Of a DNA stretch of 56,719 bases, positions 48,502 through 56,326 are shown piece after piece. Origin of the DNA: a virus; IMG/VR virus record IMGVR_UViG_3300028025_001269, positions 1-56,719 of that record; one strand, 5' to 3'. The notes beneath the pieces are model-generated. The model did no database searches, was not told the DNA's origin, and saw only the letters and a list, made by a program, of their open reading frames with translations. The position numbers and the translations under genes are program-made. The stretch's first letter is position 1; each line of letters opens with the position of its first letter.

Positions 48502-50616
48502 TTACTGTGGCATTCCGGGTGGAGGGGCAGCTGGAGGTGTACCCTGTGGTGTTATGTTACCACTAAAGCCTTGCTCTCCGGGTACTGGTGCTGCACCCAC
48601 TCCGATATTGCCACCGCCACCACCTGTCATATCCTGAACACCGGGTACTCCGGGAACTCCACCTGCTGGTGCTGGAGGTGCAGGAGGTTGATTCTGTTGC
48701 AATAGAACCATCTGACGTGTAGCCTCATCTATATTGTTGGTTACCTTGTCTGGATCTAAATCCATTGACTTAGCAATCTCACGAATAATGTACGGGAACT
48801 TAGCGTAAGGAGCAAGAGCAGGATTACTTGCTACTTGCAAGAATTGCATTAGACGTTGACTGCGTACTTCATTTGCCATGAGGCTTTCTGTACCACGGGC
48901 TTTAACTTCTAAGTCACCCTTGATTTCTGCATCAAAGTCAAACTGCATATTAAAGCTAAAGAATGCCTCACCTAGTGGACGTAACAAGTAGTCATCTAAG
49001 TTCTTGATAACAGTCTTAACGCTACCAGAAGCAGCATTCATCAGCATGCTAATACCACTAGCAGTACGACCTACGCCTGATACGCCAGTCTGTCCATGCG
49101 AGAACGAAGGTAAGCCTGTAGACTCATCAGCTAAAATACGAGCTTTATCAAATAGCTGCAGGTTCTCATTGGATACGTTAGGGAACTTGGTACCGAAGAT
49201 AGCTTGACCGGGAGCACCACCCTGTCTACGGAATACTTTACCGGGATAGACTGACAGATCTTGACCGGGAGTCAAGTTAGTCTCATCGACCTCGAATACA
49301 AGGTTGCCAGATAGGACGGCATTATCTACCGCCATACGCATAAACCCGTTCATTAAAGTTTGTGTATCGTCCATGTTTTCTGCGATACCGATGCCAAATA
49401 GCGAGTATGGGTTTAATTCGTAGGGGACAGCGTAATACGGAATCCTAGCTGGCTTGAAAGGATTTAATACCATGCGGAGAATACGACCATTACAGTACCA
49501 GATGTTGGCTTGTAATTCATCGGCATTCTCTAACTCTTTAGGAATCGTAACTTCGTTTTGTTCTAACAGTTCACGCTCAACTGCACCCCAGAACTCAAGG
49601 ACCTCAAAGCGATCAATGCCTTGGTCAGTACGATAATCCATCAAGTCATCTTCCCAATACTTCTTGGTATACGACTCACCCTGTGCTACTACATCATCAA
49701 TAACTGTCTTGCGGAAGAAGGGACGCTTCTTGAGAGCACGAATCTGAGTACGGCTCATCTTGTGACGCTCGATTACATACTGTGCTTCATCCATGTTAAT
49801 TGCATCGGGATCAGCATAGAAGTTCCATACGCTAACATGAGATGTAGAAGGTACTGTCTTAATCAAGGGGCTGTACTCACCCTCGTTTGACCAGTTAGGA
49901 TATTCTTTATCAATAGCAAAAGGACCCTTCATGATACCTGTACCAAAAAGTGCCATCTCAAATGCTGTTGATCTTAGCTGCTTACTTGCATTCGATTCAT
50001 CTAGCTGATCATGGATCTTCTTCTCCATCTTCTTAGCAGCTACCATCGCTGGGCTAAAGGTAGCAGATCCGGGTGTTACACCGGGACCTTCATTTAGATT
50101 CTGAATACCAGAGAGTTCATCGGCTAGAGGACCTAGACGTTCTTGGAGTGTTGCAAAGGTAGCACCGGGAGGTAAGTCATTACCGTCACCTTTGTAACCA
50201 TAGGGAGAAAAATCAGGAATAGCTTCCTGTAACTTAGCTTCATTTGGATCAAAGCTAACATCTGCTGCTACGCCATCGGGTAATACGGTTGGGTCTACGC
50301 TGATAGGGAAACTGTTGTTTGAAAACAATACATCAACGATCTGACCATAAGCGGCTAGAGTCTTAGTCTTAGTAACTTTGATAAAGACACGGCTCTTCTC
50401 CGTTTCAGTGAACTGAACGTCAGGACCATAGATACCCCGATAGTTGCGATAGGCACGGAGCCATCTCTCTTCATCTATCCTGCGGGTTGTCTCTGCCTTG
50501 GTGTACTTTTCCATAAGCAACTGGACAATAGGACCAGTTACTTTATCTTCTGCATTGATGTTATCGACATCCCCTAAATTAATAGAGTCTGTTTCAATAA
50601 AATTTTTATCTATCAT
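48502..50616 (-). CDS. portal protein (head-to-tail connector)
   Basis: 704 residues, near P22 gp1 in size (725). Opens with an N-terminal helical part (KYTKAETTRRIDEERWLRAY), then the core with KVTKTKTLAAYGQIVDVLFS, MALFGTGIMKGPFAI, FYADPDAINMDEAQYVIERH and SHGQTGVSGVGRTASGISML near 515-535. The last 80 residues are proline/glycine-rich and likely flexible. It forms the dodecameric DNA channel and anchors the packaging motor. Follows the terminase gene in normal order. Confidence 0.82.
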   Translation of the reverse strand: MIDKNFIETDSINLGDVDNINAEDKVTGPIVQLLMEKYTKAETTRRIDEERWLRAYRNYRGIYGPDVQFTETEKSRVFIKVTKTKTLAAYGQIVDVLFSNNSFPISVDPTVLPDGVAADVSFDPNEAKLQEAIPDFSPYGYKGDGNDLPPGATFATLQERLGPLADELSGIQNLNEGPGVTPGSATFSPAMVAAKKMEKKIHDQLDESNASKQLRSTAFEMALFGTGIMKGPFAIDKEYPNWSNEGEYSPLIKTVPSTSHVSVWNFYADPDAINMDEAQYVIERHKMSRTQIRALKKRPFFRKTVIDDVVAQGESYTKKYWEDDLMDYRTDQGIDRFEVLEFWGAVERELLEQNEVTIPKELENADELQANIWYCNGRILRMVLNPFKPARIPYYAVPYELNPYSLFGIGIAENMDDTQTLMNGFMRMAVDNAVLSGNLVFEVDETNLTPGQDLSVYPGKVFRRQGGAPGQAIFGTKFPNVSNENLQLFDKARILADESTGLPSFSHGQTGVSGVGRTASGISMLMNAASGSVKTVIKNLDDYLLRPLGEAFFSFNMQFDFDAEIKGDLEVKARGTESLMANEVRSQRLMQFLQVASNPALAPYAKFPYIIREIAKSMDLDPDKVTNNIDEATRQMVLLQQNQPPAPPAPAGGVPGVPGVQDMTGGGGGNIGVGAAPVPGEQGFSGNITPQGTPPAAPPPGMPQ

Positions 50617-50625
50617 TCGTTACCT

Positions 50626-52221
50626 TTAGTATCCGAAAACATTGTCTGCAATTGCAGGACCACTACGTTGGCTCAGAGGATTATAATCGAATAGACTACT
50701 TCTAGGTCTACTCATTACTCCATATCGCAAAGAATCATATAAGTGATCCTCTGACTTGGTATCTATATCCTCTGGGTTATTTTTATCCAAAGGCAAGATG
50801 GGCAATTGTGCAATCAGGTTTGTGCAGTTACTAGTTATAACAAGTCTTGGCTCTTCTGTAAAGGGGTCAACCTGTAATCGTCTATGTATTTCATTCTTTC
50901 CTGCAATACGGCTACCTGCACTTCTATCTGCTGGTCTCCATCTGCAGCCAGATTGAATCATCTGCTCTGCTAATGAAGGACCTGTGTCTCCCCGCTTGTG
51001 CCAACATGAACTATCCAGTACACCGTAGCGAATAGTACCGTCATTCTTCTCTGCTTCTAGTACCATACCCGCTAAATCCTTGGCTAATACCTTACTTACG
51101 TACAGTTCACGGTACACAATTAGCTGTTCACTGGGGCTAACTGCGAACCAAACAACAGCAGAATAAGACCCATATCCGTAGTCACAAGCCCTGAATCTAG
51201 CCCAATCTCGGGGTATTTCAATAGGGTCAATGACGTGAATCTGCCTGTTAAACTCTGAAAATGCAGCACCTTCTGCTACATCCCAGTTACCTTCTAGCAA
51301 TTGCTTGCGTTGATGCTCGGGTAATGACAGCAACATGGTCTCATAGTCACCTTGTTGTGCCAAATAAGGGTTATCTATCAGCATAGCTGGGATAAACCTA
51401 CGCTTAAACAGGGGTTGTCCTGCCTTACTGTGCCCTGCAGGATACTCCAACCGCTTACCTGTCTCTACATCCGTAGCCCAATAGGACTTTCCCGGGGGTG
51501 ATGGGTCAATAAACATCTTTTTAACCCATGCATGACCCGGTCCACCGGGGTTAGTTGTAGCTCTCATGTAGATTGGCAGGTCTGGTGCTGTACTACGCAG
51601 ACGAGAACGCATGTAATTCCACGCAAATGGGGTAGACCACTGCGTTAACTCGTCAAAACCCACCCAACTAAAGGCTAAACCCTGATACCTGAGTACATCT
51701 TCGTCTCTATCGAGGTAAGAGAACCACAATCTAGCACCACTAGGGGCTACCCACTGCATCTTTCGCTCTGACCACTTGATACCCGGGTAGATCTTCGGGT
51801 ACATTTCCTGTGATTTCCAGATTAACTCTCTAAGTTCCTCAGTAGTATGACGCAAAAGAAGACCGCTAAAGGAAGGATGACCCATATATCTGAGAGGGTC
51901 AGCAAGCATGGCATAAGATTTACCTCCTCCGGCTGCTCCACCGTACAATACTTCCCGTTCTGGTGCTGCTAAGAAGTATGTCTGGGGTCCAGCATTGGGT
52001 TTAAAGATAATATTCTGTCCCTCAATGTTAGGAACATGCATCTCTTCATCGTCAATCTGTGATTCCGTGTTCGAGGTCAACATCTGCGATGATGTCTTTG
52101 GCTCGTTTGATTCCTTTGTTGCCAATTCTTTTTTCGTACTTCTCCGCTTCTTCAATGGCTTTTTTGTATTTGGTAGCCCAGCTTCGGAGAGTAGAAGCTT
52201 TTGTCTTGTTTCGCTGCTCAT
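50626..52221 (-). CDS. terL: terminase large subunit
   Basis: 531 residues. ATPase: Walker A GGAAGGGKS (94-102), Walker B WVGFDE (D190/E191), coupling motif TTNPGG (222-227). Nuclease: D347 in RACDYGYG, D403 in GVLDSS, and D-x5-D in the EDHLYDSLRYG region. It packs DNA into the head. The first 60 residues overlap the preceding gene by 170 bases in another frame; ATGs at 52083 or 52041 are possible shorter starts, the last beginning just after the upstream stop. Confidence 0.9.
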   Translation of the reverse strand: MSSETRQKLLLSEAGLPNTKKPLKKRRSTKKELATKESNEPKTSSQMLTSNTESQIDDEEMHVPNIEGQNIIFKPNAGPQTYFLAAPEREVLYGGAAGGGKSYAMLADPLRYMGHPSFSGLLLRHTTEELRELIWKSQEMYPKIYPGIKWSERKMQWVAPSGARLWFSYLDRDEDVLRYQGLAFSWVGFDELTQWSTPFAWNYMRSRLRSTAPDLPIYMRATTNPGGPGHAWVKKMFIDPSPPGKSYWATDVETGKRLEYPAGHSKAGQPLFKRRFIPAMLIDNPYLAQQGDYETMLLSLPEHQRKQLLEGNWDVAEGAAFSEFNRQIHVIDPIEIPRDWARFRACDYGYGSYSAVVWFAVSPSEQLIVYRELYVSKVLAKDLAGMVLEAEKNDGTIRYGVLDSSCWHKRGDTGPSLAEQMIQSGCRWRPADRSAGSRIAGKNEIHRRLQVDPFTEEPRLVITSNCTNLIAQLPILPLDKNNPEDIDTKSEDHLYDSLRYGVMSRPRSSLFDYNPLSQRSGPAIADNVFGY

Positions 52222-52507
52222 GTTTTATTCTTTTCAGTAACCCTGCATGCGATATCGATCTGCCTGTAACCTTAGTAAGCCAAGCTGCGACATACCGAGA
52301 CGGGTACTGCTTCAGATACTTCTTAGCTTTTTCTAAAGCCTCAAGTTCATGAGGTATAGGATCTAAGACTTGATCATCAGTCTCACAAATCTTATACCCA
52401 AATGGAACCTGTATCTTTGCAATACGGGGTATCGGTACGTATTCCCCAGTCTCTGGTGCATCTAGCGGTTGGGGTAGAATCCACTTGCCAGCCGTAGCAC
52501 GTACCAT
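52052..52507 (-). CDS. terminase-associated conserved protein (151 aa)
   Basis: Contains GYKICETDDQVLDPIPHELE and YVAAWLTKVTGRSISHAGLL, a helix-turn-helix-like segment that I recall from proteins between small and large terminase genes of podoviruses. Followed by a basic coiled coil. It could assist packaging-site recognition. It overlaps the TerL start by 170 bases. Confidence 0.65.
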   Translation of the reverse strand: MVRATAGKWILPQPLDAPETGEYVPIPRIAKIQVPFGYKICETDDQVLDPIPHELEALEKAKKYLKQYPSRYVAAWLTKVTGRSISHAGLLKRIKHEQRNKTKASTLRSWATKYKKAIEEAEKYEKRIGNKGIKRAKDIIADVDLEHGITD

Positions 52508-52509
52508 AG

Positions 52510-52887
52510 TTACTCGTCTTCTTCGTTATCTCGTTCTTTAGGTGGAAGAATCATTAAACCATTCGTAGCTTCAACTTGTAACTTCTCAGTCTTAACTAAA
52601 CCAACACGGTCTAAGAGATCCTTAGCTGCATTGATTTTATCACGTAATCCTAATTCTGTGGGGTCTACCATACCAGATACAATTGACATGGCTGCACGAG
52701 GGGCATTACGTGCCATGTACAACTGGGTACGCTCCATGATCTCTTCCTTGATACCCTTAACTAAATCAGTCGTAGAGTAGTCACGGGAGTAGCCAGCTAG
52801 TTCCTTAGCACGAATAGGATCTCCACCTGCTTCTTCAAACAGGACTTCTAGAAACTTAGCTTGCTTTTCATTTAACTCTTTTGCCAT
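52510..52887 (-). CDS. terS: terminase small subunit-like protein
   Basis: 125 residues. N-terminal helices with LNEKQAKFLEVLFEEAGGDP and KELAGYS form the small-subunit DNA-recognition fold; central MERTQLYMARNAPRAAMSIV and DLLDRVGLVK are typical of this family. It binds the packaging site and starts DNA cleavage. It overlaps the gene before it by one base. Confidence 0.75.
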   Translation of the reverse strand: MAKELNEKQAKFLEVLFEEAGGDPIRAKELAGYSRDYSTTDLVKGIKEEIMERTQLYMARNAPRAAMSIVSGMVDPTELGLRDKINAAKDLLDRVGLVKTEKLQVEATNGLMILPPKERDNEEDE

Positions 52888-53135
52888 TATGTTTTCCTAA
52901 ATGGTTTTACCTTCTTGGCTATTGCTTTTGGCTGGGCTACAAACTGCTTACCCGATTTAGTGCCTTCTCGTTTAGCCTTTGACGTAGCTGCGTATTCTGC
53001 AGAGCTTAACGCCTTAATTGCTTTCTCAGGTAAGTAACGCTCTCCTGTCTCAGAAGACTTCTTACCAGACTTTGTAGTCCACTTCTGTTTACCCCAAGCC
53101 TTTAAGGACTCTTGGGGTTTCTTTAGTGCACTCAC
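52887..53135 (-). CDS. small basic conserved protein (82 aa), GTG start
   Basis: GTG at 53135 overlaps the previous TGA (GTGA). Basic, containing SLKAWGKQKWTTKSGKKSSE, TGERYLPEKAIKALSS and KREGTKSGKQFVAQPKAIAK; I recall this W-x-TKSGK...RYLP...Q-P pattern from phages and large DNA viruses, function unknown. DNA contact is likely from charge. Confidence 0.62.
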   Translation of the reverse strand: MSALKKPQESLKAWGKQKWTTKSGKKSSETGERYLPEKAIKALSSAEYAATSKAKREGTKSGKQFVAQPKAIAKKVKPFRKT

Positions 53136-53317
53136 TTATATCCTCCACCAGCAGCCTTATACTTCTTAGCCACTAGCTGTGCTTTTCTAGCTGACCACTC
53201 ACCAGCACCTGTTCCCTGTGTAGCTGCAGACTTTACCTGCGATACTATCTTCTTACGTAACTCAGGCTTTGTGTAGTTACCTGCAGCATTAACCGTGGAT
53301 TTCTTTTTAGTTGCCAT
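53132..53317 (-). CDS. small basic conserved protein (61 aa)
   Basis: ATG at 53317 (MATKKKSTVNAAGNYTKPEL); an earlier in-frame codon lacks support. Contains GEWSARKAQLVAKKYKAAGG. The GNYTKP...WSARKAQ...YKxxGGGY signature is one I have seen in many phages and giant-virus proteins, function unknown. Basic, helical; GTGA overlap with the following gene. Likely packaged or DNA-binding. Confidence 0.68.
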   Translation of the reverse strand: MATKKKSTVNAAGNYTKPELRKKIVSQVKSAATQGTGAGEWSARKAQLVAKKYKAAGGGYK

Positions 53318-53318
53318 G

Positions 53319-53675
53319 TTATTCTCGGTTAGCTGGATCAAAGAACTCTTCTACTGTGACTGTGGCATCCATAGTACTTGCAGCTTCTGGAGTAACTTTA
53401 AAACTATCACCTGCATTTAACACGAGATAACTTTGATCAAAGGTCAAATAGTTGTAAGCTGAAATTGTGTATCCTCCTACAATAGCATAGGTCGCATTAG
53501 CAGAAGCATCATACCAGTCTAACTGAACAGTCTTATTGCCAGACCCTTTGTTAGCTATAAATAGTAAAACTATCTTACAGGTATGATTTGCAGGACATGT
53601 GTAGATGGTATTCGTAGTACCTGCTACCAGATTAGTACCAAGACTACGTAACTTAGGTGGGATTGCAGTTGTCAT
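53319..53675 (-). CDS. small beta-rich virion protein (118 aa)
   Basis: Strands LVAGTTNTIYTCPANHTCKI, VLLFIANKGSGNKTVQLDW and QSYLVLNAGDSFKVTPEAAS follow the same order as in the 108-residue gene at 37276, so the two are distant paralogues. A capsid or tail decoration role is likely. One-base spacing to both neighbours. Confidence 0.62.
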   Translation of the reverse strand: MTTAIPPKLRSLGTNLVAGTTNTIYTCPANHTCKIVLLFIANKGSGNKTVQLDWYDASANATYAIVGGYTISAYNYLTFDQSYLVLNAGDSFKVTPEAASTMDATVTVEEFFDPANRE

Positions 53676-54088
53676 TACTTCTTTTTCACTTTACGTGCTT
53701 CAGATAAGGCAATAGCAATAGCTTGCTTAGGATTCTTAACTACAGGACCACCCTTACCCGAGTGTAATCCCTTGTCCTTGAACTCACCCATAACCTTGCC
53801 TACCTTAGCTGTTTGCTTTTTAGTTAAACCACCTTCAGCTAACTTCTTAGTTTTTACTGGGGAGAATTTAGTTACACCTGCCTTAGCAGCTTTAGAACCT
53901 GACTTCTTAATCACAGAACCTCCTTTAGCCATAGCAGTCATAGCACCTGTACGCTTACGACTCATCTGACCTTCTATCTCTGCAATACGCCTAGCAATCC
54001 GAGGATCTTGTACAGATCTCCCGGACTGGGCATTACGTAAGGAAACTAATTCAGCCTTAAGTTGATTAATTTCAAGGTCTTCTGCCAT
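53675..54088 (-). CDS. DUF6496-like protein with KGG motif (137 aa)
   Basis: Coiled-coil start (MAEDLEINQLKAELVSLRNA), then AMAKGGSVIKKSG and LAEGGLTKKQ, and a C-terminal KVMGEFKDKGLHSGKGGPVV followed by NPKQAIAIALSEARK, which I recognise as the domain named DUF6496 (unknown function). Very basic. Probably binds DNA or the capsid interior. Confidence 0.65.
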   Translation of the reverse strand: MAEDLEINQLKAELVSLRNAQSGRSVQDPRIARRIAEIEGQMSRKRTGAMTAMAKGGSVIKKSGSKAAKAGVTKFSPVKTKKLAEGGLTKKQTAKVGKVMGEFKDKGLHSGKGGPVVKNPKQAIAIALSEARKVKKK

Positions 54089-54393
54089 TACTTCTTCTTA
54101 GCCTTAGGTACACCAATCATGATAGCCAGTATAGGTTTTTTAGAAGCAGAGCCACCTTTAGCCATCTTCTTAGCTAAACACTTACCTGCAGCCTTACACT
54201 TAGCTGGGGAAGGGCAAGCATCACAGGGTTTAAACTTCTTTACATCTCCACCCTTAGCCATCTTCTTTTCCTTCTCTTTTTCTTTCTCAGCTTTGGCTTT
54301 ATCCATACGCTCTTGAGCAGCCTTGTTCTGTTCTGGGGTACCTAAGATATTTTCTTTAAGGCGGGTAAGGGGGTTAGTCGCTTTAGATGCCAT
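54088..54393 (-). CDS. small basic protein with cysteine knuckle and KGG motifs (101 aa)
   Basis: Highly charged helix (ERMDKAKAEKEKEKEKK) flanked by two MAKGG motifs (MAKGGDVKKFKPC and MAKGGSASKKP) around a knuckle CDACPSPAKCKAAGKC that could bind zinc. Ends with a hydrophobic ILAIMIGV patch before a basic tail. Unknown function; one of a series of related small basic genes. Confidence 0.6.
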   Translation of the reverse strand: MASKATNPLTRLKENILGTPEQNKAAQERMDKAKAEKEKEKEKKMAKGGDVKKFKPCDACPSPAKCKAAGKCLAKKMAKGGSASKKPILAIMIGVPKAKKK

Positions 54394-54395
54394 GA

Positions 54396-54575
54396 TTATT
54401 TTCCTAATTTTTTTAATGTCTTAGCTAAACGGGCACGTTGCCCAAGTTTACCGGGAGCTTTAGAAGCTTTAGCTAGTTCTTTAGCAGGGATTGTTTCACC
54501 CTCTTTAACCTTTAATGACCTACGTAAAGCACCGGGTTTCTTAATTGCTTCTTGAATCCAGTTCTTAGTAGCCAT
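54396..54575 (-). CDS. small basic conserved protein (59 aa)
   Basis: Missed by common length cut-offs. MATKNWIQEAIKKPGALRRS then KVKEGETIPAKELAKAS and KLGQRARLAKTLKKL; this KKPGALRxSLxVKxGExIPxxKL pattern is widespread among small phage proteins, function unknown. It fits tightly between its neighbours (2 bases on each side), with an ATG behind AGAAGTAATC. Confidence 0.7.
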   Translation of the reverse strand: MATKNWIQEAIKKPGALRRSLKVKEGETIPAKELAKASKAPGKLGQRARLAKTLKKLGK

Positions 54576-54577
54576 GA

Positions 54578-54976
54578 TTACTTCTTAGCCTTTTGAGCAG
54601 GTTTCATAGAAGCACCACAGTTAGCTTTAACCATGCCACCTTTAGCATATGCCATTGGCTTTTTAGCCATGCCACCTTTTTTTAATTCTAAAGACTTCTG
54701 TAATTCTTTCTTCTCTTTCTCAGTCAAAGGACCCTTCTTACCAGCTGGCTTCTCTTTACCCATAGCAGAAGCATAAGCCTCTTTATCAGCAGCAGCTTCT
54801 TCCTTCTTGGTCAGCTTCTTAGACTTCTCTACTTCCTTTTCTTTCATGAACTCTTTCTGAGCAGCCATAGTATCTTCATCGTAACCGGGACTACCTGCAG
54901 CTTTTTTAGCAGCTTCATCCATCTTCTTTACTTCTGCTTTAGAAAACATCTTACCTAAACGTGAGGAGAGTGACAT
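54578..54976 (-). CDS. small basic protein with KGG motifs (132 aa)
   Basis: Charged coiled-coil body (AAQKEFMKEKEVEKSKKLTK) followed by ELKKGGMAKKPMAYAKGGMV, which holds two KGG motifs, and a basic end with one cysteine. Probably unfolded and DNA- or capsid-binding. Part of the series of small basic genes before the terminase. Not recognised. Confidence 0.6.
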   Translation of the reverse strand: MSLSSRLGKMFSKAEVKKMDEAAKKAAGSPGYDEDTMAAQKEFMKEKEVEKSKKLTKKEEAAADKEAYASAMGKEKPAGKKGPLTEKEKKELQKSLELKKGGMAKKPMAYAKGGMVKANCGASMKPAQKAKK

Positions 54977-54999
54977 GATTTGATTCCTTTAGTTAAAAA

Positions 55000-55455
55000 T
55001 TATTTACCGTAAAACTTATTGAGTGGGTGACTACGTGAGGCAGTAGCAGGTGCCTTTGCTTTAGCTGGGGCTTTCTTCTTAGTTACCATACCGCCTTTAT
55101 TAAACTTAGGGGACTCTTCAGCAGCTTTCTCTTGCTTCTTAGTAGGAGTATTTGCGCTTACTTGTTTTTTCCACTGTCTATGATCTTCAGGAGTGATTGG
55201 CGGTTCTTTAACTGCATAGGGTCCACTTTCACGACCTGATTTAACATCTCTATTCATCTGTCTACGATCTAACTCGTCTGCTGCAGCCATAGCCCTTTTG
55301 CTTCTGCCTTTTGAAATATCACTAAGTTCTGCTTTAGATAACTTAGTCATTTCAATGGCATCCATCTCTTCTTTTACGTCAGCCTTAGTAAAGCCTTCAG
55401 GTATATCCTTCATCTGCTTTTTCATCCATGCTGCCATTTTGGTACTCACGCCCAT
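55000..55455 (-). CDS. small basic protein with KGG motif (151 aa)
   Basis: ATG at 55455, behind GAGGAGTAATAAG; a TTG in frame upstream is disregarded. Helical N-terminus (MGVSTKMAAWMKKQMKDIPE), a central SKGRSKRAMAAADELDRRQM, and a Lys/Ala/Pro-rich C-terminus after KFNKGGMVTKKK. Unknown function; likely packaged or DNA-binding. Confidence 0.6.
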   Translation of the reverse strand: MGVSTKMAAWMKKQMKDIPEGFTKADVKEEMDAIEMTKLSKAELSDISKGRSKRAMAAADELDRRQMNRDVKSGRESGPYAVKEPPITPEDHRQWKKQVSANTPTKKQEKAAEESPKFNKGGMVTKKKAPAKAKAPATASRSHPLNKFYGK

Positions 55456-55487
55456 CTTATTACTCCTCAATTACGTTAGTTTGTGTA

Positions 55488-55757
55488 TTACCACTTGACC
55501 TTGTCAGCCCAATACGCAGCTGATAACTTACCCTTTGAAATATTCTTAGCGTGTCTTGCCTTGAATGACTTCTGCCTTGCTTTCTCTGCTGGAGTCTTAG
55601 GGGCTGAACCAGCACCAGATACACCTTGCTGACCAAAGCGTATTAGCTTCTCTGTACTACCTTCTTTTGCTAACACAGCATGTGACTTAGTTGGATGACC
55701 GGGAGTCTTCTTTGGCTTATTGTAGCCACTGAACTCTTCTTTACCCTTCTTAATCAT
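55488..55757 (-). CDS. small basic conserved protein (89 aa)
   Basis: Contains PGHPTKSHAVLAKEGSTEKL then RFGQQGVSGAG, and FKARHAKNISKGKLSAAYWA; this pattern I recall in small virion-arm proteins of podoviruses. Basic throughout. It overlaps the first gene of the arm by 8 bases. A virion or DNA-binding role is likely. Confidence 0.66.
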   Translation of the reverse strand: MIKKGKEEFSGYNKPKKTPGHPTKSHAVLAKEGSTEKLIRFGQQGVSGAGSAPKTPAEKARQKSFKARHAKNISKGKLSAAYWADKVKW

Positions 55758-56067
55758 TTGCTAAGACTTTCTGTTTGTAAGGTACAAGTACTCTGGATTC
55801 ATTCCAGCCTTCTGCTCTCATAGCAGCTTCTACATCCTTGAGTTTGAACTTCATCCCTAAGTGATGCTCCATCGCTGCCTTCACAAAGAATACATCACTG
55901 TGGGGTACATGTATAGAATCTAGTCTGTTATTCCTAACTGCGGAATAGAAATCTTCCAGTACGTAGTCATCACGTAACTGGATCTTCTTTTTAATCCGTT
56001 TCGGTACAGCAAGAGGCTTAGTCCTCGAGCTATGCTCTGCGGATAGTTTTACTTGTTTTTCAGACAT
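55750..56067 (-). CDS. first gene of the virion arm (105 aa)
   Basis: ATG at 56067 is used (MSEKQVKLSAEHSSRTKPLA); a TTG two codons before is weaker. Basic first third (VPKRIKKKIQLRDDYVL), then helices (LEDFYSAVRNNRLDSI; FFVKAAMEHHLGMKFKLKD). Not recognised, but from the position it is the first product of the virion arm, so it could be a regulator or DNA-binding factor. Weak ribosome binding sequence (AAAGATTGAC). Confidence 0.62.
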   Translation of the reverse strand: MSEKQVKLSAEHSSRTKPLAVPKRIKKKIQLRDDYVLEDFYSAVRNNRLDSIHVPHSDVFFVKAAMEHHLGMKFKLKDVEAAMRAEGWNESRVLVPYKQKVLAND

Positions 56068-56106
56068 TGTCAATCTTTATTATTGTTCTTGTTTGACTGC
56101 ACCCTC

Positions 56107-56149
56107 GTCTTAGAAGACTCGGACTTTCAGTAGGATACAGATTTGTATC
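56107..56149 (-). promoter_or_regulatory. hairpins in the leader of the virion-arm transcript
   Basis: GTCTT-AG-AAGAC (56107-56118) and GATACA-GATT-TGTATC (56134-56149) are two small perfect inverted repeats between the promoter-like site and the first gene. They would form hairpins near the 5' end of the virion-arm RNA. Confidence 0.4.
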
Positions 56150-56151
56150 TC

Positions 56152-56181
56152 ATTGTATACAAAACTTAGTACAAGTGTCTA
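56152..56181 (-). promoter_or_regulatory. sigma-70-like promoter facing the virion arm
   Basis: On the minus strand TAGACA (56181-56176) and TACAAT (56157-56152), each 5 of 6 to consensus, are 18 bases apart. It is the best candidate for starting transcription leftward to 22882. It lies directly next to the TTAACTGTA box cluster. Confidence 0.4.
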
Positions 56182-56189
56182 TCTTACGA

Positions 56190-56326
56190 TACAGTTAAAT
56201 GTAGTTCAAAGGTTACTCACTTAACTGTAACACTCTAAGTGTCTTTTAGTTTAACTATCTTTTACATTTAACTGTATTTACACTTAACTATGTTTTTATA
56301 GTTTAACTATATACAGTTAACTGTAT
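56190..56326. repeat. cluster of TTAACTGTA-like boxes with a 16-bp palindrome
   Basis: TTAACTGTA or its complement at 56190, 56221, 56268, 56312 and 56317, and the variant TTAACTAT at 56251, 56284 and 56303. The last two full boxes fuse into the perfect palindrome ATACAGTTAACTGTAT (56311-56326). Iteron-like density in the gene-free divergent region suggests a replication origin or a regulator-binding array. Confidence 0.7.
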
